Assembly (NCBI RefSeq): GCF_004193775.1
Contig: NC_041005.1
Span: forward strand, 1,676,501-1,740,500
Direction of reading: 5' to 3'
From: Glycine soja
Taxonomy: Eukaryota > Streptophyta > Magnoliopsida > Fabales > Fabaceae
Length of the DNA: 64,000 bases
In this document: positions 12,390 through 22,473 of the stretch, piece after piece
Position numbering within the stretch: the first letter of the stretch is position 1
How the letters are laid out: each line of letters starts with the position of its first letter
Position numbers and translations under genes: made by a program
Notes under the pieces: model-generated
Told to the model about the DNA's origin: nothing
Databases searched by the model: none
What the model saw: only the letters and a program-made list of their open reading frames with translations

Positions 12390-15081
12390 ATGAAGATGTT
12401 GCGAACGACAATACTGCAATTCGCTGCGTTGCAGGTTTTGTTTATTCTGTTGGGTGTTGGTGCCGATTACATACCGCCTTCGAGATTTGATGGCTTCGTC
12501 TACGGGAAGGGGAACTTGAATTTGTTGGATACGGTTTTGATAGAAGCGTTTTATGACCCAGTGTGCCCAGATAGCAGGGATTCCTGGCCTCCACTCAAAC
12601 AAGCTCTTCATCACTACGCTTCTCGGGTTTCGCTCCTTCTTCACCTCCTCCCTCTACCGTTAGTCATACCTAAATCCTTTCTTCTTCTTATTATTATTTT
12701 AAGGAACAATATTTGACTTTTTATTTTATGCTATACTCAATTTTTCAGTATTATGTATCATGTTGATTCCTAAAATTCAGCAAACACAGAAACAGTGTGT
12801 GGAGTGCACATAATTTGTGTGCTGACCTCAATTGTCATTCCCTGAGTGTGCTGTATTGAATTGAAATTTTGGTTTTCTTTATTCTGGAAATTGCAGTTAC
12901 CATGACAATGCTTTTGTTACGTCTCGTGCTCTGCACATTGTGAACAATTTGAACGCATCTGCAACGTTCCCCTTGCTGGAGTGGTTCTTCAGGTATCAGG
13001 TTTGTATTTACATTTTCGAAATCAATTTGTATCTGATGTGTGCATTGGTTGAAGATGGTATGTATTATTGGCTTAAAGCTTTCGCCACTGTGAATTTGGA
13101 TGGTTTGAGAAAGGTGTTTTCCATTTTCATCGTGCTTTAAATTTGCTATTCGCAAGGGCCTTTCAAGGTTTATTGAACTTTCAGTTTTTCTCCATTCTTT
13201 CCACTCCTTATTGTTGGTTGTACTCTTACACTTTGGTCTTGGGTTTGCTTTTTTTTTAGTCATTTAGTGGACTTTGAACCCACACCTGAACTTGAGTTTG
13301 TCTTTTATGGGCGCACACACAGGCTGCACAATATTTATTTATTTTTGTTCCCTGTAGCTATCTTTTCTTTAGAGACACTCCTGTTTGAGACACTTTCAGA
13401 CACTAAATGTGGACAGCTTCCCTACTTCACAAAGTGAGAGACTTACCCCTTTTGCTAAACCCAACTCCCATTAATCATATATAGCACAATTTATGTATCC
13501 AAAATGGATTGTCCCCAGATGATGGAAACTGGCAATCCTTGAGATTTTATTCTCTGGTTTTTATTTTATCCTTGCATAAGATGGACATTCGTTTTCTTCT
13601 ATTGAATTTTCATTCTCTTTGCTTTCTTTCTGCTTGTTCTGTTTTAAATTTCAAATATAGCCTTAGATATTGATCACATGGTGGTTTAGTGTTAGCTGCT
13701 TCTGATTCATGGGGAAATTCTAGTGGGTTCGCACAATGAAAGTTTCGTTGTTGAATAGGCAACATGCCTTAATATAAGCCATACCTGTCATAACGATTTA
13801 AGGAAGAGCAACATGGCTACTTGTAAAATCATAGTTATCTGGCTTAAAATTGTTTACATTGATGTCACTATGATTTGTATGTTGTGTTATGCTTAAGACC
13901 TATGAAGCACAAGACTCTGACATGGACACCGGACACAAGATAGACACGTACACTTTGACATGACTAATGTCTAAAATATAGGAAACGGGGACACCATAAA
14001 CACACTCAAAAGAGAGAATCTCTAATAAAATGAAATATGAGAATCATATAACAAAATATTTAAATTGATGATATATCCGTCTTTTTAAACCAACATTCTA
14101 TGTTTTTTCAAGTGTCTGAGTTGTGTAAAGGTATCCACTTAAGTGTTCAAGCCAACTAAAAGTTATTTTTAAATTGAAAACTTAATCAGAAGTGTCGGAA
14201 TGTGTCGGTGTTAAAAACATGCCCGACACGGTGACACTTCAAACAAGAGAGGTGTTTGTGCTTCATAGCTTAAGACATTAAATGCATTTGCATCTTAGAT
14301 GCAATCTTTCTAGATGAAAAGCCGAAAAGTTATTCTAGTTTCTTACTCACTAGATCTGGTGCATACCCTTTAACAGGAGAATTTCTATGGGGCTCAAACA
14401 CGGAACTTATCTAGGGCTTCTATTATAGAGGAAGTAGTGAAGTCTGCAACACAAGTAGTTGGGAGCTCTTATTATAAAACCATAAAGAATGGCTTCAATG
14501 ACACAACAACTGATATTCAGACCAGAGTTTCTTTTAAGGTAAGGCAATTTTTTTTTTTATCTTTTAGGTTGCATTCGAATTAATTCCACTTATTTGAAGA
14601 TATTTGGATTTGAAATTTTGTGTTCAAAAGTCAAAACTAATATTTTAATATCTTGATTCTTTGATTTAAGACTTGAAAAAATGCATAAATATGGCTCACC
14701 TTTCAATCAAATACATTTGATGTTAGTATAGCTCACCTTCAACTTATTAGAGGATATTTGGATTTTAAATTATGTATTCAAAGCTAATATTTTCATATCT
14801 TAATTCCTGGATTTAAGACTTGAAAAAGCACGTGAATATGGCTCCCACTTCAATCAAATACATCTTTCATGTTAGTTTAATTCCAAGTTTATTTGAAAAT
14901 GCAGTATGCTGCTTCGAGAGGGGTGTATGGAACGCCATTTTTCTATGTCAATGGATTCTTGTTGCCTGATACTGGAGCTGCTGTTGACTACAAGACTTGG
15001 AGAAAGGTCATTGACCCATTGGTTGGTGCTAAGAATAAGAAGAGTATCCAAAATGAAGAGTCCCTTCATTTCTTCTTGTGA
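12390..15081 (+). CDS. Secreted thioredoxin-fold (DsbA-like) protein, tandem copy 2
   Basis: Four exons with the same phases as copy 1: 12390-12658, 12897-12999, 14377-14538, 14905-15081, giving 236 residues. It has a hydrophobic N-terminal signal-like segment followed by GADYIPPSRFDG. The active-site-like motif is FYDPVCPDSRDSWPPLK (C-P-D-S, where copy 1 has C-P-Y-S), and GTPFFYVNG is the cis-proline loop near residue 186. Exons 2-4 are close to copy 1, and both frames are intact, so both copies are probably functional, but I cannot tell whether both are expressed. Intron 2 carries a 369-bp transposon (13900-14268) absent from copy 1. The last exon encodes two extra residues (AKNKK instead of VKK). 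The 3' flank is recognisably shared with copy 1 to about 15450. Confidence 0.88.
13900..14268. mobile_element. Non-autonomous DNA transposon (MITE) in intron 2, 8-bp target duplication
   Basis: The ends are perfect 13-bp inverted repeats (CTATGAAGCACAA on the left, its complement on the right), followed inside by GACAC-rich subterminal sequence on both sides. CTTAAGAC flanks the element on each side (13892-13899 and 14269-14276). The paralogous intron of copy 1 has a single related site (7454-7461) and no insert, which confirms the boundaries. The 8-bp duplication suggests hAT; a 9-bp reading (GCTTAAGAC), with the left end shifted by one base, would suit Mutator. It has no coding capacity. 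Confidence 0.9.
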
Positions 15082-15636
15082 AAATTGTCGGTATATAAAT
15101 AAAGTCCAGTTGCATTAGCACTGTATCAGTGAAGGAATCTGAAGAATGTATCCGCTGACTAATAATGGAATCAAATGTTATAAAACATTCCTTAGTCCAT
15201 ACATATACATATGTGGCATGTATTGGAATATATGATACACTGGGCAATGATGATGTGATATTCCTTGGCCTATGTTTGAATTTTATGAAAGGTGATAGAA
15301 TGAATATTAAAAATATAATGAAATGTAAAAGATTAAAACCTTTACATTGTTTGTATATCATTGGATAAGGTTTTCTAGGAATTATGTGTTTCTATGTATA
15401 TTTGGTCGGTTGACAATAACAATATTCTGGGGAAAGCTAATTAATCATCCAAAATAATTTATAATAATAAATTAACAAGAATATGGGGAAATTACAATGA
15501 GTGTGACTGGAGGGGGAGTGAATGGGGGAAGAAAAAGGAAACGTGATCAACTGCGATGCTGAGTAATCGCTGACAAGTGATAACGGCGTTGGGTACTCTG
15601 TACAAACTCTGAATCACAATTTGATGTCAGTGTACA
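15082..15636. other. 3' flank of tandem copy 2 and short intergenic gap
   Basis: The first 350 bases or so match the 3' flank of copy 1 in blocks (for example around CATTCCTTAGTCC and ACAATAACAATATT), marking the far end of the duplicated unit. From about 15480 the sequence changes character into the RNase H-like relic region. Confidence 0.6.
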
Positions 15637-15639
15637 TTT

Positions 15640-16092
15640 TTGAAGGTAAATTTTGATTATTCTGTTGTTGCAAAAAGGGGCACTGGTTGGGGATTTATTG
15701 CAAGAAATCACGAATGTGCAGTTCTGGTGATCCTGTCAAATAACGATCGAAAACTATCTCTTTTGTCGATGAGTCTTTGTACACGTATTTTTTTTTTTTT
15801 TTTTTGTATGTTCCGAATGAGGTAGCCGGAAAGAAATTCCTGCAAAAGACATGCTCAAGTCAGTATTCAGTTGTGAGCCGTAAGTAAGAGTAGAAAAGAA
15901 TGTATGCAACTGGCTTCTACAACAAGACATACCAAAATGATTTGTGAGCCATCCATAGCAGAGAAGCTCTGGGTTTCTGGTGGGCATTACAAGTGGATGA
16001 AGAATTGTGCCTATTTAGAGCTACTTTTGAATCTGATTGCAACAAACTGGTTCAACAGACGCAAAGTAGTTCCCAACATACTGGATGCTTGA
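15640..16092 (+). pseudogene. Decayed RNase H-like (RVT_3-type) fragment
   Basis: Two pieces in different frames resemble the RNase H-like domain common in plant non-LTR retrotransposons and their relatives. At 15643 the frame reads KVNFDYSV...GTGWGFIARNHECAV, matching the usual start with its first aspartate. From 15963 another frame reads EALGFWWALQ and then FESDCNKLVQ, matching the middle helix and third-aspartate motif. A T run near 15790 and frame changes separate them, so no intact domain remains. It is probably the 3' end of a dead LINE-like element, not a host gene. Confidence 0.55.
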
Positions 16093-17331
16093 GTAGCAGG
16101 TTGCAGGTCTTTTCTTTAAATCCATCTCGAATTACTTATTAAGAACTTAAGAACAGTGCTTGTTAAGCATTCAATCATCAGAGACATGTACTTAATATTA
16201 AGTATTGGCTTCTTATTTAAGTACCCGCCAAAGAATTTTTTTTTTAAGTTAAATAATTGTTGTGAAGTCATTTGTGAAATTTAAAATTAATATCGATTTT
16301 TTTTTTCAAGTTGAGATTGTGATTGTTCTTAACTGTATGGACAATACAATAAAATATTTGTTGGTGAATTCAACGAATAATATAATGATACAAATGCAAT
16401 TTTTGTTTTTGTTGAGCTGTTCAAAGGAGCTCACGTGTTATAAAAATATATACTCACAAAAGAATAATAATTATCCATTTAAAATTATTGTCATCAAGTC
16501 AATTAAACTGACTAGAGGCCAGAGAAAATAACTACTTGTTTTACTTTTTTCAAATTATTCAATGAAAAATACTGTAAAAAGTATCAAATGAAAAGTAAAA
16601 GTCTTCAATTAAAATATTTTATTTAAAACAGAATATTAATATTTATCTTTTAAAATATTTAATAAAATACACTAAATGTTTTTTTCATCAATTAAGCTAC
16701 AAGTTCCAAAATATAATTTTTGAGAGAATACATTTGGCTTAGTAGCTTGATTTTTTTGGAGAGTTGTTAATGGTCCCAACACATTATTATTGTCACCACT
16801 CTCATATAATCATGTTTTTGTTATAGTGCAAGGGTCCCAACAAAATTAAAAAATAGAATCATCATTTCATTTTGGATTTTGTACATGAAAACACATTTTA
16901 TATTTTGTTCGCAATCCCTGCATTACAACAAAAATGAGACTTCAGTTAAAATCCAAAATGAAATCATGATTTCATTTCAAATTTTGTTGTAGAATCATGT
17001 TTTTGTTGTACATTTATTTCGACTTAAAAAAATAACAAAAATGTAATTCCGTCTACAAAATTTAGAACGAAATCATAATTCTGTTTTGAATGTTGTACAC
17101 AGAATCATGTTTTTGTCATGTTTTTTTTTTTTTACTTAAAAAAATATAACAAAAGCATAATTCCGCATACAAAATCTAAAACATAATCATGATTCTATTT
17201 CAAATTTTGCACGCAGAATTAAGTTTCCGTTGTGAATTTGTTGGGGGTGCAGGGAAGTGAAAGGAAAGAGAGAAAGTGTGGTGGGTATGAAAAGAGGGGT
17301 ACAATGATCTTTTTCGTGAAACATGGCTCGT
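16093..17331. other. Intergenic region with decayed AATCATG-type repeats
   Basis: No gene was recognised. From about 16790 to 17225 the sequence repeats variants of AGAATCATGTTTTTGTTGTA and CAAAATCYAAAAYGAAATCAT in both orientations, including a 22-bp perfect palindrome centred at 16966/16967. Confidence 0.55.
16790..17225. repeat. Degenerate inverted/direct repeat cluster
   Basis: Diverged units containing AATCATG and TTTTTGTTGTA recur four or so times. An inverted pair (about 16858-16885 and 16948-16970) and the palindrome at 16956-16977 suggest hairpin potential. It may be remains of a palindromic MITE or satellite-like family. The region at 34790-35160 has similar wording. Confidence 0.5.
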
Positions 17332-17341
17332 GGCTTGACTT

Positions 17342-17474
17342 GGCCCATCCATCTAAGGCCCATTTTACGTTTACAAGTTTTCTTAACATGAGAAGTGAGG
17401 TGACCATAGAGGACATGTGCCAGCTGTTCGACCATATTGGTTTCACTTTGGTCTTCTTCACCCTGTTAGGGTTT
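17342..17474 (+). promoter_or_regulatory. Site II pair and telo-box upstream of RPN3
   Basis: GGCCCA (site II, TGGGCC on the other strand) occurs at 17342-17347 and 17357-17362, and TAGGGTTT (telo-box) at 17467-17474, all within 190 bases of the RPN3 ATG. In plants these motifs often occur together in promoters of growth-related housekeeping genes, where TCP factors bind site II. Assignment as functional sites is inference. Confidence 0.45.
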
Positions 17475-17531
17475 GCATCAGATTCCCCCAATTCTTGTTT
17501 GATTTTGCGCTTTCACTAGTTTTTCTTCGAC

Positions 17532-20452
17532 ATGACTCAAGATCTCGAGATGAGGGATCGCTCAACGCCTTCCAACTCTGTTTCTTTGCCTGCTCCATCT
17601 ACTTTGCAGCGTAAGCATATAGCATCTTTCTCTAATCACTCCCACTGCCGATTTCGCAATTTCACAAAACCATTCCAACATTTTGCCCTTTATTTTTTTT
17701 TGCTTTGGGATTTGGACTCGCAGATTTGAAGGAGATAGCGTCTCTTATCGAGACCGGTTCGTACTCGAAGGAAGTTCGTAGAATTGCTCGCGCTGTTCGC
17801 CTTACAATTGCGTTGAGGCGGAAATTGACAGCATCCGCTATCTCTTCTTTTCTCGACCTTGTTCTCACTCCAGGCTCTGAAGTTCACGCCAAATTGTCTG
17901 CGTATCTTCCCAAGGTGCACTTCTGTGTTAGATTCAGGGGTTGTTCCTGTTGAATAGGGCTTTAGATTCTTTTTTATTACACTAATTTGAATTATGAAGT
18001 GGACGAAGGTGGGTAGTCGTCTATGGTTCATTTAATTTGAAATCTAAATTACGAGGTAGATGAATGAATATCGGTAAATTGGTGATCCCTCTAAGAATTA
18101 CTTCTGTTGATTTCGTTGCTCATGTGGAAAGTTCGTATTATTTTACTTCTGTTTATAGACTTAATAGTGGGAACTGGATGAGGGTCAATGAGCGCATTAT
18201 TTTGGTGCTCTCTCTGGCTTTGGGAAATGTTAAGATATTTCCTTCCTATGTTTTTATTGCGTGATGGTGTTTCAACTCATAATTTTGTCACTGATTGTGT
18301 AGGAGGATGATCATGAGATGGAAGTGGACGCCGCAACATCTGCTATTCAAACCCCAGCCAAACACTTGTTGCCTGAGCTAGAAATCTACTGTTACCTGCT
18401 TGTACTACTTTTTCTGATTGATCAGAAAAAATACAATGAGGTCAGTTCCCCTTTTTTGACTTTGCAAACTGATAAGTGACAACTGACTATAAGCTAATGT
18501 TTCTTTTACTTTTTAGGCCAAAGCTTGTTCCTCGGCTAGCATTGTTTGGCTTAAGAACACAAACAGGAGAACTGTTGATGTTATTGCATCCAGACTGTAT
18601 TTTTACTATTCGTATAGCTATGAGCTTACAGGAGATCTTGCTGAAATTCGGGGGTGAGTTAGGTGCTAATCTTTGTAATGCTTGAAAAAAAGGAGGTTTA
18701 AGACTAAATTATATTTAAGTAATTTTAAATTTTTGGAATTTTGTTTTCAGCAACCTCCTTGCATTGCACCGATTTGCGACTCTCCGCCATGATGAGCTGG
18801 GACAGGTTTGTTTCAAACGTACTTGAGCCCTTTTATATAAGGGCTTATGATCTTTGTTAGAATTGAGCACATGTTAAAACCAAGGACATATTTGATAGCT
18901 TTTATAGATTCTCAATTAATTCACATGACTGGTTTGTAAGTAATTAAAGCTTTTTGATTTATCTTAAATTTTCTATTGTATTCATTATTCAATCACGAGC
19001 ATACAATAAATATTCTCTGAATATAGACTGATCTGTCACACAATTCATGCAAATTATTTATTTTTTAACTTATCTGTTGACTGTTGATTCAATGCAGGAA
19101 ACACTTCTTAATTTGTTACTTCGAAACTACCTTCACTACAACCTATATGATCAGGCTGAGAAGTTGAGGTCCAAGGCTCCTCGATTTGAAGCACATTCAA
19201 ACCAGCAGGTATAGTAGTTCTTTTATCCTGAGCACCTAAGCTTTGATTTTATTTTTTTTTACTTTGGTAAACAATCTCTACCTTTTATTCCAGTGCTAAG
19301 AGATGTTGTGTTAAATCCTTTGTGAATGTCCTCAACTATTGTATTGTTGATGTTTATCTAGTCTCATTTATTGTTGCTCAGACTCTATTTTGATTCATTT
19401 TCCCTTTACTTTTTCTTGTCCTCATTTGTTGCATTTCTTTTCAGTTTTGTCGTTATCTCTTCTACCTTGGGAAAATTCGGACAATTCAGCTGGAGTATAC
19501 AGATGCAAAAGAGTCTCTCCTGCAGGCCGCCCGGAAAGCTCCTGTTGCTGCAAGGGGTTTTCGAATTCAATGTAACAAGTGGGCTGTGATAGTGCGTTTA
19601 CTGTTGGGAGAAATACCTGAGCGGACTGTCTTCATGCAGAAAGGAATGGAGAAAGCTTTAAGGCCTTACTTTGAGCTTACAAATGTAAATCCATGTTATT
19701 ATCCTAAGTTTATCATGATAACGTCATTCTAAGCTGGTTCCTGATATCATTATGCTTAGTCCTGTCTCCCTCTCTCTCTTAATCATGACACGTGAACTTT
19801 CCTGTTTTGGTTCAACTATAAATTCATTCCATCTTACATATTTGTGAACACTCTCTTTGTATCCCAATAATTAATAATTTCATATCCATGATAATGTTAT
19901 TTCTGGTTCCTAAACACTCTTATGTTGTGGAAATTTCAGGCTGTGCGGATTGGAGACTTGGAACTGTTTAGGAATATTGCAGACAAGTTTGCCACTACCT
20001 TTAATGCAGACAGAACCCATAATTTGATTGTTCGTTTGCGGCATAATGTCATCAGGACTGGTTTACGCAACATCAGCATCTCCTATTCTCGCATCTCTCT
20101 AGCTGATGTTGCTAAAAAACTGAGGCTGAACTCTGCAAATCCTGTTGCAGATGCTGAGAGCATTGTATCAAAGGCTATTCGTGATGGTGCAATTGATGCT
20201 ACATTGGATCATGCCAATGGTTGGATGGTGTCCAAAGAAACTGGAGATATTTACTCCACAAATGAGCCACAGTCAGCCTTCAATTCTCGGATTGCTTTCT
20301 GTCTTAACATGCACAATGAGGCGGTTCGAGCTCTTCGTTTTCCACCAAACACACACAAAGAGAAGGAAAGTGCTGAAAAGAGAAGAGAGAGACAACAGCA
20401 AGAGCAAGAGCTGGCTAAGCATATTGCAGAGGAGGATGACGATGATTTTTGA
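17532..20452 (+). CDS. RPN3: 26S proteasome regulatory subunit RPN3 (PSMD3)
   Basis: Eight exons: 17532-17610, 17724-17914, 18303-18440, 18517-18653, 18751-18805, 19098-19208, 19445-19684, 19940-20452, giving 487 residues, the usual length for plant RPN3. RPN3 is a non-ATPase subunit of the 19S lid that scaffolds lid assembly for ubiquitin-dependent protein degradation in cytosol and nucleus. Visible parts are an N-terminal helical region ([19 protein letters not shown]), a central TPR-like helical repeat region, and the PCI domain in the last two exons ([17 protein letters not shown] is its winged-helix entry). The C-terminus is charged ([17 protein letters not shown]) and ends in an acidic tail, EEDDDDF, as in homologues. 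All frames join without a break, so the gene should be functional. The upstream region has two site II motifs and a telo-box. Confidence 0.97.
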
Positions 20453-20767
20453 TAATTGTCTTATTTCACCCTATGAATTGCTATGAGGATACCTTCGTTT
20501 CCAACCTTTGCTCATCTTTTCCTTTTGAAGAATTTCCATTATTATTTCCTTTTCAAAAGGTGAATTTTTCATTTTCTAAGTGGAAGATCTCTGAAAGTCA
20601 GTTTAACATATCGAAAGATTTACTATTTATTTCCATCCATGATGACTGCTATGGTTTGTTCCTTGTTTGGAGAATTATGTTGTAGGACCTGAAGAAAAAA
20701 ATCAATTATTTAGGACCAAGCGAATTCTCTTCAGAAGTTTTATTATTAAAAACTATTATCCTGAGAT

Positions 20768-21852
20768 TGTGTTTGGATGGGATAATTTAATTAGGGAATG
20801 TATTTTTTATAGGGAATTAATTTTTTTTATTAAAAATAAATGATTGGATATTTTAGTAAAAGAAATTCAAAATTTTAGATTTTAAACGTGATTTTAATTA
20901 GTTGAAAGAATATAATTTTAAATTTTATCTTTAAGGAAGTGAATTTGGAAATTTTGTACTCTTTGAATTTTCTCTCTCTAGTTAGTCTTCTCTCTTTGGA
21001 AAATGTGAGAACACAAGAAAACGAGCTTATGTCGTAGGAACAAGTGAAGATTCAAAGAAGACCTTCGGATTAGTCCATCAGAGACGACGGCGAAAGGACG
21101 ATGTTGTCCTGGAAGTAGCAATCGAGAATAGGAGCTTGCGAGGGAGTTTGGAGTATGAGGAGGGAGGCATTGATGTCGTAGAGGCAAAGATTCTAATTTA
21201 GAGTCAAATTCAATGAATTGCGAAACCAAAGAGAGGGAGAGAGAGAGAGAAAAGAGTTGTTAGAGTGAGATTGCTGCTTACGGAGTCCCAAGAAGAAATG
21301 AGAAGGTTGTTGGAGTGGGGTGCGAAACGGGTTCGAGAAATGGCGTCTCCAAATTCCTTCTCCAACTCCAATTCCAACCAATCTCCCTTCATTTTTTGTT
21401 TGCACTTGAAATCGAAGCGGCCATTGGAGCAAACAGTAATAGAATGAATACCTTTGAAGCAAATAGTAATAGAATGTTTGGATAGCAATCACTGGAGCGG
21501 GGTCTTGTAGCACTGCCAGAGCCATTGCGTCTCTTTAATTTTGGCGGCGGCGGAGACAAAGAGGCCAATAAATATGGTGACGGAGACGATGGACATCGAG
21601 AGACTTAGGGGAGAGAGGAGAATTTAGGTTTGACTTGTTGATTTTGGTTTGAAATCTAGAGACTTAGGGGAGAGAGGAGAATTTAGGTTTGACTTGTTGG
21701 TTTTGGTTTGAAATCTGGGGCTTTGATTTGGTGGTAATTCTGATTGTTGAAGAGAGAGATTCTATCCAAACACAGAATTTTAAAAATAAAAGAATTTAAT
21801 TTTAAGCATTTGAAATTCTCAGAATTTAAAATTTTTGACTCATCCAAACACA
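20768..21852. mobile_element. Possible inverted-repeat-bounded element
   Basis: A 12-bp perfect inverted repeat, TGTGTTTGGATG (20768-20779) and its complement (21841-21852), encloses sequence distinct from its flanks, with purine-rich stretches and a 59-bp tandem duplication. A further ATCCAAACACA copy lies at 21774-21784, just inside the right end. I found no target duplication, so this may be a degenerate or nested transposon; it encodes nothing recognisable. Confidence 0.4.
21599..21716. repeat. 59-bp tandem duplication
   Basis: Two adjacent copies (21599-21657 and 21658-21716), starting AGAGACTTAGGGGAGAG, differ at only a couple of bases, which points to a recent duplication. Confidence 0.9.
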
Positions 21853-22247
21853 CTATGAAGGATTTATTGAATTATAGCTTCACAATCTATTTTTCTATCA
21901 AGAACGATTCATTTTCTTGGTGCCCTGAGATGAAATCCTTCCTTATGCATTTAGATGGAGATTCTTTTTGAAGACCATCTCTTGCAGCGTGATTTAGTTC
22001 GTTTACCATGAGGTTTTATGTAAACATATTATTGGGCTCTTGTTAAAACATGGGAAAATGCAACAAAGGAGAAATGTAGTTATAACTTTTTGGTGTTACA
22101 ATAGAGGTCTAAAACCTTGTGCGGAAGAGCGGGAGGGTAGACTAAAGGTAATATGGTTTAGGTAACAATTGTTTAAAGAGCTGAGCTAAAGCAGCAGTCG
22201 CTATAGGGCTCTGGACCAGAGTCTTGTTTTATATTGTGAACACGTTA

Positions 22248-22252
22248 CTAAA
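22248..22252. repeat. Copia target-site duplication, left copy
   Basis: CTAAA lies immediately left of the left LTR and recurs at 27069-27073 to the right of the element. Five bases is the usual duplication size for copia integration. Confidence 0.75.
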
Positions 22253-22473
22253 TGTAAGATAATTTAGGCCGTGTCTTTTCCATTGATCTGATAGTCTTTT
22301 ATATGCACAATACAATTATGTGGTTATGATTCTAATAATCATTGGTTATGATTCTAATAATCATTGTAGTTAATACTATTATGTGGTTATGATTCTAATA
22401 ATCATTGGTTATGATTCTAATAATCATTGTAGTTAATACTAATAATAATGTTTCTATATTTACATATCTAATA
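22253..22473 (-). repeat. 3' LTR of the copia element
   Basis: 221 bp, identical to the right-hand LTR. On the element strand the inner border next to the G-run reads TGTATTAG, so the canonical TG lies two bases outside the segment shared with the other LTR. U3 holds nested repeats: GGTTATGATTCTAATAATC occurs four times in two blocks offset by 63 bp. The TATA-like ATATAAAAG follows at 22296-22304 (minus strand). Confidence 0.95.

Larger units (their letters stand above)
20453..22252. other. Intergenic region between RPN3 and the copia element
   Basis: After the RPN3 3' flank it holds a possible 1.1-kb element bounded by inverted TGTGTTTGGATG ends (20768-21852), with a 59-bp tandem duplication inside. 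The open frames within it resemble no known protein. 21855-22247 is plain AT-rich sequence. Confidence 0.55.

Noticed and set aside
21193..21525. Minus-strand frame of about 110 codons downstream of RPN3
   Set aside because: It lies in repeat-like sequence with inverted ends, overlaps other equally long frames, and shows no known motif.
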